Positions 50,767-62,900 of a stretch of 64,000 nt of DNA are shown piece by piece. A program made the position numbers and the translations under genes. Where the stretch lies: contig NC_088790.1 of the NCBI RefSeq assembly GCF_949628265.1, positions 21,270,545 through 21,334,544 of the forward strand, read 5' to 3'. This stretch comes from Cloeon dipterum (lineage: Eukaryota > Arthropoda > Insecta > Ephemeroptera > Baetidae). Under the pieces are notes generated by a model. It did no database searches. It worked only from the letters and a program-made list of their open reading frames with translations, and was not told the DNA's origin. Positions within the stretch are counted from its first letter, which is position 1. Every line of letters starts with the position of its first letter.

Positions 50767-53700
50767 TCAAATGCCCATGCACGCCTCTCGGGTGTTGGTG
50801 TTGCTCGGGGCGGTCGAGGGCGCGTACGGGTTTGCCCTGAGGCGACGCAGGTGCCTGATGTACGCCCTGATGGCCGAGTGCACATCCACGTTGGCGAAGC
50901 AGAACAAACAAGCGACGCAAAAGCCCTGCGAAACATAATTTGACCAAGAATTTTAATTAACAGATGCTAAAATGAATTAATTCACGTTACATGTTGGGGG
51001 AACTCAAAAATTATACAGAAAATCAATTTTGTGTTGGATTAAAACTACTTAAAATTAACTACTAATCAATGAAATACTTTTATTTTTAAGTAAATCGGGT
51101 TGTTTTATAGACGAATGCTTGATTTTTTTTTAGAAATCTCATCTTTTGCTTTGAAAAGAGTCATTCTCCTATTGAAATTTAGCAACAAAAGAAACCTGAA
51201 ATGGTAGTATTTCAAGAATTATTGAACCGCACCTCTCTCTTTTAAACAATTATGTACAAACTGATATTATTTTGTCTGGATATGGCAATGTATGGGGCAA
51301 AATAGCCCTGCAGAACCATAATAAAGATTACTTTGAAATTCAAATGTGACGTTGTTTTTGTCTGGCTAATAAATCTAGAATGTCGATTTTTTTAGCTGTC
51401 ATCTTCAGGAGTATCAAATGCTGAGCAAGAATCTGGAAGTTATAGGCCAATTTGACCGTACTTTAGGACTTAAGAAAGTACATAAAACCAACTAACAGTT
51501 AAATATTTATGTATGATAATTAAGAAAATTATTAATTCTCTGTCATTATAATCAAAAAAAAATTTTAAGTCAAATTTTATGCAAAAAATAAGTCTGAAAT
51601 TTATAATGATTTTTTTAGATATTAATTTATTTAAGATACTTTTTAGCTTATTTTCAGGGTAAGTCATTTTCCTCTCATAAACAAAAACACGTCTGAAAAC
51701 AGCCAGTCAACACCAAGTGACTCATAAATTAAAAGAATATCTCGAAATAACAATATTTTCACTCCTTCAATGTTTGCACGCGTGAAAAATAAAACTCAAT
51801 GAGATTATCTTGCGGTCTGCTCTGCAATGAGATGGGCAAAAGGGTGGCAAAGTGCCATGCCAGTTTCCCACCGTGGAAAATTCAAAACTAATCTACGTTT
51901 AATGGGTTTGATGTAAAAAAAGTGTGCAAAAGAGTTGGGTTTCAACAACAGAAGTTAAAAGTTGGGTTTTCTCGTATACTCTTCTTTGAGTAGTAAACTT
52001 ATATGGTTCTCTTGGATCAGCATATCGAGTTTCTTCCCTGGAATTGTTGAAAAAAGTATACAAAACATTTTATCCAAAGAAAACACAAATTTCGATTCGG
52101 GATCAGTGAGCTGACATCAGCAAGTCTAATCCTGTTGATGTTTACTGGGCCCAGCACATATTAAAATATAACTCCTTTATATTCGGTGTATGCGCATGCA
52201 TGGAATTTCCTCTGTTATTAAATTAGGCTGCTTCGCTCCACAAAGACGCGCATACTAACTGCCGACACAACTAACTTTGCGTCAAGGAGCAGCTTAAGCA
52301 GAATTTTTGCTTGAACGAATTTTATTAAGAGAGGCCACGCTGGTTGCAATAAATGCTCATCAAGTAGAATTAGGAGTGCTGAAGAGACCCCGCGATGAAA
52401 GGAACGGAAGAGTAATTTCGGAACGACCTTTAATAAAAACCGGCAAACAGGTGCAGTGCAAACATCTTTTGTAATTGTGTTGCAAACCGCTCTGCCCGCA
52501 GAAATGTCGTTTCATTAAAAACGCTTCTCATTTGTCATCCGCGGTAATTGAAGCAGCCAGAAAGGGTTCACATCGTTTGCTACATGGGGTGGGCGAGCGA
52601 GTTTGGGGGCCGAGAGAAACGATACCTTGCTAGAAGCGTCTCAAGTGCAATTTGGCTCTCTAGTTATTTCACCTCGGAGACTCGAGGTGCTTCTAAATTG
52701 TTGTCAATTAACGAGCCAGCTAGATTTCTAACAAAAGACGCCGTCCTGGCAACGAACCAAATTTTTCCTTCTGCAGCCGCGTCTCGGCCCAGCAGCGGCA
52801 GAGCGAAATCATAGAAAGCAAGGCACAAAAGGAAGCTTTTATTTGCAACCCGAGATCTTGTTAGCGCTGAAAAAATAATTCGCGCGACATGTTAAAAAGC
52901 TTTCTCTTTTTAACAAACGAGTAAATAGTTTCTGCGGGCGAAAAGAAAATTAGAAGATTTTATTCCACTGCTATGCCTTTCCTCTACACAGCTTTTCAAA
53001 TTGTGCAGCAATGCTCAACATCAAAGTCAAGAGGCTAGCTTTTTTCTTTTGACGAGCATTTCCTCGTCACTCAAGCCTCGAGGCGCATTAAGTGCTGCCC
53101 GCTGAAGGCACAGTGAGAGCTTTCATTGAACCACTAGATCACTCATGCCAGGAGGGCGTGAATTTATAGCAGTTGCAGAGTAGATAATCATGCGGTCGCA
53201 TACCTTCCAAATACCGAATAGATTACTTGGGTGCCTTGTGAGCGAAATTCTCATAACACTAGTAGATCTCGGGATCCCAAAATAGCAATAATCGCAATTG
53301 AAATTGATTTCGCTTGCAAACTCTGCTATATGTCAACTGTATAATATGTAAAATGCAAAATTAAATTTTAAAAATAGCCTATTATAGTGAAAGTGATACA
53401 ATATAATAAAACAGACGTTAGAAAAATGGACTATTCTTAATATTTATCAAGGATATATTAATAAAAATGATCATAAATATTACGTTCGTTATGGAAATCA
53501 GTGCATGATTAATATGACCTAATATAAAGATTGTATTTTTCCGGTGCATTTTCAGATAGTTAATCACGTTTAATTTAAGCATGTTTTGGTTACATATTAA
53601 GATTATTATTAATGTTGTAGTTCATTTCTACTTCTAGTTCACAAAAATTTGGATTTGAATCACAGATTTCGCGGATCATCTTCGTTTAATCTTTTTTTCA

Positions 53701-56700
53701 TTATTGCTTTAGTCAAAAGAGATGGTATGGTCGTGATAGAATAACAGGTTTGTGCTGTGAAATTTTTTGAATGGTAATTTTCTCAATAAGATATTTTTAT
53801 TTTGAGCCTCGGAAAAAATTTTCGAACAAGAAAAATTTCAAAATTTTGATTCATTTTCGTAAAAATTAATCAAGATTTTTTTGCTAGTGAAATCTCCTGA
53901 ATGTGGTATTTCTTAAAGAGTTGAGCTAACCAAGGGTAGGGTAAGAATTGCATACACTAAAAAATTATTTTTTGGCAATAAATTTGCTAGATGAAATTTA
54001 ACGTCGGGAGGATTAAAATAATAATTTTTCTGTCGAAAAGACCACTTAAAATCTCCAATAATACGAATCAAAAGACTAATTAAATCCGTGCAAAAGGTTC
54101 CAGGAAGTTTTTATTTTCATAAAAATGTATAGGATAAGAGCATGACGAGAAGTCCTCTAATTAGTGAATTCACAAGCCACTAATTTCATTCTTTCGGAAA
54201 AACGTTTTTGAAAACGAGAAAATTAATAGTTTTAGGTAAAAGATATGGTTTAAAAATTTAGATTAAAATTTAAAAAAATTCAGACCAATTAAAGGTGGAC
54301 GTAGAGAAAATGAGTATTTTCAGACCTGCAGAGATACGACGAAGGCGCTGAAAATCTGGTAGAGCGTCTCGCCAGCTGCCCTGGGCTCAGGTCTGAAGGG
54401 AATGAGAATGTGGTGGATGCCGAACAGCGGCATCAGGATCAGGGTGGCTCTGACCGCCTTGCGCATGCCCCTCGGCGCGGGGTTGGAAGACCGAGGGTGC
54501 AGCTTGGTCAGCAGCACACGCACTACGTTGATCAGGAAGAAAAGGTTGGCCAGCATGGACAGCAGCACCGGTGCTGTCAGCAGCCAAGTGCTGTGGCTGT
54601 CTTCCATCCAGCACCTGAAATGTCAATGAGAATTCGGAAATTCGTTTAGTTTAGGGCTTCTGATGCTAATTTCTAAAATCACAATATGAAGAATGAATAT
54701 CATTCTTTGTTTAGAATTGTCAAAAATTTGTTTTTACTTGCGTTATTCAAAAATTGCATGAAATTTCAAGCAATATGAGAAAAGGACATTTCCTGTTCCA
54801 GAATAACAAATTAAAATAATGTAGATAAAACACTCAATGACTAATGGCTTTATCATGTGAATGTGATGCATTTCTACATAACGTAATTCGCAAGAAACTG
54901 TGCCGAATTTCCGTAAGTCATATTGATTGATTTTTATATTTACAGTCTTATCATCGAATCATGAATCTTCTTAAAGATGACAGTTAAAGAGATAAAGTTT
55001 TTCCATTTTGGTTCTTCGTGAGGGAAACGATTCAATTTAATGGAAGCAAAGAACATAAAAGCTCGGCATTCGCCTAAAATCAAAATTGCAAATTATAAAA
55101 GTTAGTTAAGAATCTTAAGAAGTGAAGTAGTAACACACGTTTCTGGTTTTAGTTTTAAACCTTCAAATATGGTATCTTTAGAATCAACTTTGTTTATTGT
55201 TACTGGCCAGTAGAGCAACTTTGCCCCATATTTTTATGGAAATTTAAAAGTCAAATTTTTCTTTCAACTTGGTAGAAAGTCACAATGGTTGTTAAAATCA
55301 GAAATTGAATATTCTGAAACTTGAAACTAACCTCTCCGTTTCTTCGACGCCGTAGGCACGCACCAGGGCGTAGACGGTGGCCAGCAGGGCAGGAAGTACC
55401 CAGCCAACCGCGTAGAACCACCGCATGACGACGTCATCTTTGACGAAAACGACCACCAGCGCCAAGTGCAGGTGCATGCCCTCGCAGAACATCCACGCGT
55501 AGTTAGAGACCATCAGGTACTGTAGCAGGATGTGCAGACCCTGACACCAAAGCTGAAAATATTGGGGTGTCGTATATATTACATTAATAGTGCGGCTCAT
55601 TGAATAGATTTTTGCTATTTAAAATCTATCCCATAAATCATTTTCCAATCTTGCACGCCGCTCAATCATGAAATACGACCCCCTCTCTGTATGCGATAAC
55701 GATGCAGTGTATTGACTCTGAAAATATTTGCGGCGCTGTTGATTTACCAAACCAGCTTCCATCTGTTGGTGGCAATACCCCGCAAAAAATCGCCCCGTCG
55801 CTATCATAAATAACGATGAAAGCCTTTCATGTCGGAGATTCAGGGATAAAATCTACAATTTTGCAATTTTACGCTGGATGCGAGTGGGAAAATTGTTCCA
55901 AGGGAAAAGTTGGGTAATATTATACTCACGCTGTTTTTCTCGACGGTGCCGAGGTCTCCCACCACGAAATAATACCACACTATCCACATGAGATTGTTCA
56001 GGGCGAACGACGTGAAGAGCTGCACGTGGATGGCGATCCGCGTGCACTTGAGTGTCCTGATCACATGTCGGTGAAATTTAGTTAGTGATATAAAAACATA
56101 AACGTTCTACGTGGAAACTTACTTGAAGCAAGTGAAGAGGAGCAACGAAAGGACGAGGGCGACGAAAGAAATTGAGTATCCTGAGATGTAGAGAGTGTTG
56201 ACTAGTTGTCTGAACTGGAAAATTGTTTCAGGCGTTGTATTTTTATTCGATTGCACTTACTCCGGCAAGTTTGATTAAAAGTGGGACTAAACTGATTAAG
56301 ATAAGAGGTTATTCAAAGAAATTAGATAGTTAAAATTTTATATATATTTTGATTTTGAGGAATTGGTTGTGAGAACTGTGAGTTTTCAAAGTGTAGAAAT
56401 AATTAAAAAAAACGTTTATCGTTGAAAATTTTATGCTGTGAAGATCGGAAAAGGGGAAAATTTCCCATTTTTGATCAATTTGAATAAAAATAATCTAAAA
56501 TGTTTGAAAACCATCTGAATTTGAACTTCAATCCTGTTTTGTCAAAGAGAATAAGGCATTGCTGGAAACAATGTACAAAAACCAACTAAATAAACGACAA
56601 ATTAAGGTCTTTCTCGAAAAATAAAAAACGTCTAAAACTCCCAACCATACTAATGGCTTATTTAAGGGCATTTAAAACATGTGTTTAATATTGTGAAACG

Positions 56701-59700
56701 TACAATGCTTCCGCAATGCCGAAAGTGAAGTCTCAAACCCACCTGTAGGTCTTCCACGTCGACACAGGTGGTATAATTAGACCAAGGATTGCCAGTGTCG
56801 GGGTGTCGGAACCATGTGCCATTCTCTGTACACTTTCGCAAGGCGAATCCTATCGGGAACAGAGAGGAAGCTCGTTAGACATGAGGGCTGCAATCAGTTT
56901 TGCGCGGCCGAGAACATTATAAGAACTATTATTTGTGTTTGACAGGCGCGTTCAGCGGGCGAAAAGCAATTAAGAGAATTACGTACAAGTAGGTTGCGTC
57001 AATCCAACTTTGGACAAAAAAAGGGGGCAATGACACTCACTCGTGGAGTCGAAGCCCGTAATGTACTTAGGGCAAGTTGAGACGGCCGTGATTCCTGGCA
57101 GGGTGTAGTCCCAGCAAGACCATCCGTCGAACGTCATCGGGCAAACACTGCTGAATTCGCCTGTCGGCACAAAGGATTCGCTTTAATTGAAGGAATGTAA
57201 TCTGCAGCGGTTAAGGATTGGCACGTTTTGTTCTGAGTACCTCAAATGAATCTCTTTGATTGAATAACTATGCTGGCGGCGCATTCAACAATTGGATTAT
57301 TTCGGTTCAATTAATTGATATGGGTACGTACAGAGGGATTTACGACGGTTTTTTAAATGATGCACATTTAAACCAAGAGCTTTTGATTTTAAAATGTATA
57401 TTTTCGTTCATTAATCATTAATTAATAAGCCTGTATATCATATATTGAACATTATATGTTATCAAACGAGCATATATATATTTGCAATATTTGAATAGAC
57501 CTGAACCAAATGGGGGAGAAAATTAAACATACACACCATACACAATTTTTGTGTGTATTCTGTGGTAATATTGAACTGATAACTAACGCTGTTTTCGATA
57601 TAATTTGAAGTCTCTTTCAATTTTACTAATCAAATATAAAAGTTTAATCTAGGGTGTAGCATGTTGGACACACCGGTTCTCGTTAGACGAATGTCTAGCG
57701 TTTCAAAAAAGTCCTCGGTACGGAGGTAAGTGGCCCTTGAGTGGGCTGCGTCCCTGGGCGGCCTGGTGCGCCCATGTTATCCGTTCGCGGCGTTATCGGG
57801 ACCAAGGTTTCAGCATTCGTGCTTGTACATTGCGCGCCCTTCCCGGTCCTCGTACAGGGATAAAAACAAAAATATAATAAATAAATAGATGAGGAAAGTT
57901 CAGCTCCAATCTTCAAAAACGTCATTTCAACAAGTCCAGAGAAAGGAAAAGTTCTTGTTATTGGAGAAGTCTCCTTTGCGTCAAACGTGGAAACACGATG
58001 CACATGATATGATATTCTTTCCTCTCCTAATCAGAACAGCAAAATCACAGATGATTTACCTTGTCGCACAAATGCCGGCGGCTGAGCCTTGTAGATCCGG
58101 TCGAGGCACTCGGCGTGGCGCTGGTGCAGGTACCATTTGGCGGGCGCACCAGCTCCAGGAGCTCGCAACATGCCGTACAAGTGCTTCAGAGCCTGCACAC
58201 AGAGGAAAATGATCAACCGGATTCAATACTGTAAATCCGGTTTATAAATATATCACTCGCTCAACTCACAGGGGATTTAATAATAGCGATATTTAATTTA
58301 ATCAAGAAGATTGAGTTACAGAAAATAGTACTTGTAAAAATATGCAGCAATACGGAAAAATAAACACCACACTATACACCAAGGATGCTGCATTTAATTT
58401 CAATTAAACATTATGACATCCTTGACATCTGCCTGCATTATCATCTACAAAAATTATCCAGTTTTTTGTGCGTTAAGGAAAGTAGTTCGATTTACACGAG
58501 TCTTCCACAAAATAGAAGACACACAGAATGTAATTTAAGCCTTTTAATTCCAAAATCTTTTTACTGACACTGAATTGAAATTCTGGAAGCTTATAACATT
58601 ATTTTTTATTGATCTACATGTATATGAAATAATATTTGCAATAATTTCACATATTTTAAATAGAGGTTGTCAGAGCCACTCCAAAGCCCTCTCCAGAACA
58701 CCTTTCAGACAAAGTTATATTCATAATATCAACGATATGAATTTAAAAAATGTAGGTCCTGAAATTGGAAAGCACGCCTGTCTGAATAAGTAATGTAGAC
58801 TGTATTACAATATGTATAAAAATGCATATTTATTCTTTCGCTCAAAAGATAAAAGCGGCATTGTGGTGCAGTCAGTCGCAATCTTGCACGTCATTTCAAA
58901 GCGCCTGCCGCTGCTCGAGTAGGCAACCCGCGCGTCGCCAATGACACTGCGGTTGCACAGCCAACTTTCCGCCCCAATTAATTCTTAATTCACTCTCACC
59001 TCTACATGATTCTGCAGTAAGCCACACGCCGAGTAAGTCCAGTTTTGCAGCGGCTCCCAAACGCCCGCTGCTGTGCACTTGCGACTTACTGAAAACACAA
59101 TTAATCCACCTAATTAACCTGAGTGTGAGTAGTTTGCTCGCCACAAAGAAAAATGCATTCAGATGAGCAAGCGCCTGGAAAATTGTCTCTCATTAACCCA
59201 CAAAGGATTTTCAAAAGATTAATTTATCCCATCGGAATTATAATTCGTTGAGCTAGCGGAAAAATTGTCAAAGCTCAACAACCAAATTCAAATTTCCTTC
59301 TTGCAAGAAAAGGGCAACAATCAATTTAACAATTAAAACTTGTTTTTTGTTGAGCTATGCGCAATTTTACCGCCAATTAAGGTCGTTTCGTGATTTTTCG
59401 CTTACTATTAGGTATGTGTCATTTACTCGACTATATCAAAAACCTTTAACATTTGTCCCAAGCTATAAGTAACAAAAATTGTAATTAATAAGTCTTGCGC
59501 TGATAGTGTCCAATAAAAAATTATGATTAGAGGGTTTTAATTAAATCATTTCTTGTGGGAAATAAATTGATGTTGAATCTAAGAATAGCATTATTGAGCT
59601 ATTGATAGATTATTTACGTCAGTGCCACCTGCACGGAATTCTCTCCACGAATAACAATTCATTTACAGAGGTAATCTAACTTTTAGTAATTGCTTTACCG

Positions 59701-59973
59701 TTGACCTGCTTGAAATACTGCGGGCACAAGTGCGTTGATTCATTTCCTGGCCATGTGGGCGGCCAGCATGACACGCCGTCAAAGTCAGCCGGGCACAGTG
59801 TTTGGTAGTTTTCGCCAAGGGCTGCAAACCACGTGTTATACATGTTGGAGTGCAAATTCACGTTCACTTAGACCACAACACGAACCTTTCCTGTATTCAA
59901 TATGGAGGGTGGTGCAGTTGATGTGTTCGTTCAGTTGGTTAACCACAATCCGGTCGTCCAGCGATGGCATGTC
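50767..59973 (-). CDS. Class B1 GPCR, calcitonin/DH31-receptor-like, with two hormone-receptor domains (5' partial)
   Basis: Plasma-membrane neuropeptide receptor, expected to signal through Gs/cAMP. Exons: 59973-59886, 59821-59699, 59088-59000, 58192-58060, 57160-57041, 56849-56743, 56214-56123, 56056-55930, 55552-55332, 54614-54326, 50925-50767; all join in phase, giving 515 residues. Hormone-receptor domain 1 has six cysteines (about residues 20, 39, 48, 62, 75, 92) with CPADFDGVSCWPPTWPG. The next exon supplies the helix and first cysteine (HAECLDRIYK, about 129) of domain 2, which reads CPMTFDGWSCWDYTLPG, FDSTRFALRKC and WSNYTTC, a close calcitonin-receptor pattern. TM1 starts at FRQLVNTLYISGYS; then KCTRIAIHVQLF, QYLMVSNYAWMFCEG, CWMEDSHSTW (loop 2), KAVRATLILMPLFGI, and GFCVACLFCFANVDV in TM7. 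The cytoplasmic tail is short and ends CMGI. The signal-peptide exon was not found. Which arthropod subtype it is (DH31-R, hector-like or other) is unsure. Confidence 0.88.
50926..54325 (-). other. Last intron of the class B receptor
   Basis: A 3.4-kb GT-AG intron between TM6 and the TM7/tail exon. Mostly AT-rich, with a moderately GC-rich patch near 52.5-53.1 kb. No nested gene was seen. Confidence 0.65.
54615..55331 (-). other. Receptor intron between TM4 and loop 2 exons
   Basis: A 717-nt GT-AG intron, AT-rich, with no other feature seen. Confidence 0.7.
55553..56742 (-). other. Receptor introns around the TM1 and TM2 exons
   Basis: Three GT-AG introns (55553-55929, 56057-56122, 56215-56742) surround the two small TM1 and TM2 exons. 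No other features were seen in the intronic parts. Confidence 0.65.
57161..58059 (-). other. Receptor intron carrying one repeat copy
   Basis: A 0.9-kb GT-AG intron between the linker-helix exon and the main exon of hormone-receptor domain 2. It contains the minus-oriented interspersed repeat at 57686-57866. Confidence 0.7.
57686..57866 (-). repeat. Interspersed repeat copy, left arm of an inverted pair
   Basis: About 181 bp, GC-rich in AT-rich surroundings. Read on the minus strand it starts TTTTTATCCCTGT and ends GACATTCGTC. By eye it is about 90% identical to the plus-strand copy at 60750-60934. Shared internal blocks include GAGGACCGGGAAGGGCGCGC and CGGATAACATGGGCGCACC. One frame is open throughout in both copies, but I recognise no protein, so it is probably a short retroelement (SINE-like or a LINE fragment). 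Confidence 0.85.
58193..58999 (-). other. Receptor intron between the two hormone-receptor domains
   Basis: A 0.8-kb GT-AG intron, phase 0 at both ends, separating the last exon of domain 1 from the linker-helix exon of domain 2. AT-rich; nothing else seen. Confidence 0.7.
59089..59698 (-). other. Intron inside hormone-receptor domain 1
   Basis: A 0.6-kb GT-AG intron (phase 1) between the CPQYF exon and the RKCTAAGVW exon. AT-rich, no other feature. Confidence 0.7.
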
Positions 59974-62900
59974 CTGCAAAATGGTGCGAATGGAAGAAAA
60001 TATCAAAACTCAATTACTATTAATTTATAATTTACTCGAATACCAATGCAATAAATTTAATTTTCTTTACATCTTTTGAGTGTTGTCACAATCTTATTAA
60101 TTCCGCAAAACAATAGTGTGTGCAAAGGCATTTAGAAAAAATTGAGAAGTTCTAAAAGTGCTGCTGGCAATCACTACTGTTGGACAAAAACTCGCACGCT
60201 TACTCGTGACCTTTCCAATTTCCGCCAGATGTCTTGCACAGACATCTTTTGTGGTCTTTGTTACCATTTTTCCAAGAATTGTATAAGAAGTGACCCACGA
60301 TCGACCATTGAAGGAAATTATTATTTCGTTTCGTCATTTCGAATCGAATACAAGCTTTAATAGAAAATGGCATTTTAATTTCAATTTTAGTATGGCCATT
60401 CTCGGTCAAAACAAATAAGCGAAGAGCGTTGGAGGCTAGGGGTGATAATTATTTCAGTTAAATGGAACACTTTGGTTCGATTCATCCCCTATAAACGTCC
60501 CGTTCAAACGCATGACACATTAAGATCTTTGTCATCATCAAAATATGTGTGCGTTATTATACTATCAAATAAATATGGGTTTGATTGATATTTAAAAAAT
60601 TTACAGTCCTAACAATTAACTCAACATTTTGACAATTTCTTCAATTAACTGTTCAGAATTGGTCAAATTTCACTCAAAAAAATTAATAAATGGATTTTCA
60701 GTATATATACATAATGTTCACTTGATTTTGATTCCTCTTTTTTTTGCTCTTTTTATCCCTGTCCGTCCGAGGACCGGGAAGGGCGCGCTCTGCACTAGCA
60801 CGAATGCTGAAACCCGGGTCCCAATAACACCGCGAACGGATAACATGGGCGCACCAGGCCGCACAGGGACCCAGCCCACTCAAGGGCCACTTGCCTCCGC
60901 ACCGAGGACTGCATTGAAACGCTAGACATTCGTCCCGTGAAGCCAAATCACGCATGCTGGAAAGGTGAAAACCAGCAAGTAGCGAGTCGGCGCCGGTGCG
61001 CCTCCCAGCCCGTTGAGCAATTTGAGCATTTCGAGTCACTAAACAAACCTTTGCCATCTCTGACATTGGGTAGCCAGTATTAGATCTCCCAACTGCTCAA
61101 ATACCTCTCATTGCTTTGACACTCCTGAGAGTGCCTTAACAATGCGAGCCAACAATGCGAGCCAACGTCTTGTTGCGATCATTTTAAAAGTGTGCGAATT
61201 ATTATGAGATAATTCCGTATTATGATTTTCAATAGCAAGGAGACAATGCATGCCAACTTTGGAGCCAGGGAAATCACTTTTAGTGAATCTAAATAGATCT
61301 ATAGATTTATAAGCAGGTATATAAATAGTGCTCGCTAGGACCACTTTATTCATGTAAAGGCAAAAAGGGGAATTGTCTGAATTTCGCCGTATCACTTAAA
61401 CAGCACGAACTATTTGATATTTAAAACCAAATAATAACACTCGGTAAACATCCCACCAAAGCGCCAATGTTGAATTACGGGCGCTGCGCTTGAATCAAAA
61501 TAAAATCATTTGAATTGATGGTAAACTTTGAATTTACGATCCGGTGGCGTGTTTACTCGGCTCGCGTCATAAAATTGCCTGTTTCCGTCGTGCCAGGCCT
61601 GAATTCGGTCCATTAAATTCGTCGTATAAACTTTATGCAAGCACTTTCATGCATTTTTCTCGCGCGCTGCCTCACGCACCCTCTTTGCTCCTCGCATATG
61701 TGGAAAAGCTAGGCTGCAATTATTTCCACAGTTATCGTGAGCGATTACACCGGCTTGCCAACGACGACAGCCATCAGCTAGCTCGGGCATAAAACGCCCT
61801 TTTTATGGGACCGACGCGTTGAGGAGCGGAAAGAAAACGCCTTTATGACTGAAAATTGCGCCTCGAGGGGTGCAAAATTTTTATGAAGCACAACAAAAAT
61901 CATAATTCTTCCAGTAGCCCTCACGACTTGTGCGTCAGACCAAAATTAGAGCGCATACTTTTTTCAGCTCTGCTAATTTGCTCCTCCGGTGCGGCAGAAA
62001 CTTTTTAGCACGGAAATTTCTCCAGTGAGGAAAGAGCTACCGTAGTATAATTTGAATCACCATCTTATTATTCGAAAGCATTTTTATGCTTGATTTTTCC
62101 CACTTTTCAACTTGTTTCCTTGAGAGTTGGCCTGGGAATTTCCGAACCAAGATCATATGTAAAGGCCCTAACGCAAAAGCAATCGCCAAGCAGGGAGTTG
62201 AATAATGGAGATAAGATATGTGCTCAGCGTTTGCGTCTTTCCAACAACTGGCGTCGCTTTGAATTCAAATCTCCGCCTCTGATGGAGATAAATATTTATT
62301 TTCTACAGAAGAGTGTGTCGCTGAAGCAGAAAGAGAGAAATAGTCCAATTTCGTGCGTGTTCCTACTGAGAGGCCGCTTAATAATGCGACGAAAGATCTC
62401 CCAACTTATTGCCCCTCGCCAAAAGGCCGCATTTCCGAGAGAGGAAAATATGAAGATTGGAATTTTTTTCTAAATTCGCGCTATAATAGTGCACATTTCT
62501 CCTGCCAACTTGCAAAACGCTGCGTGAAGGGGTGAAAAGCGAATATTCGTTTCTATCTTTCCGTGTCATCTGCAATTGTGCCTCTGTTGATGTGGATGAA
62601 AGTCATTGTGTCTGAGTCATTGAAGACTGAAACTCCGTTCTTTCTCTGACTGGTGCCCACGGGGTAGAGCTGAAAAAATTTCACCATCGGCGCCTCAAGT
62701 AACTAAATTTTATCTATTGTTAAAACTCCATAGCAAAAGTTTTAACGCTGGAAAAATTATAAATATCCTGCCATATTTTCAATGAAAGCTTGTTTAATAC
62801 CTCTTTGTGTTATTAACAGAAAGAAAATCATTCAAATCTGCTAGCAGCAAAAGTTTTTCATCATCTCATACCAGAGAAGTCTTTCCTATTATCACCGATT

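Noticed and set aside
60469..60486. tRNA-like T-loop GGTTCGATTC
   Set aside because: The upstream sequence does not fold into acceptor, D and anticodon arms, so no tRNA is supported.
57686..60934. The open frames shared by the two repeat copies as a real small protein
   Set aside because: The similarity is explained by the repeat; there is no start, domain or splice context, and the copies lie in receptor introns or upstream DNA.
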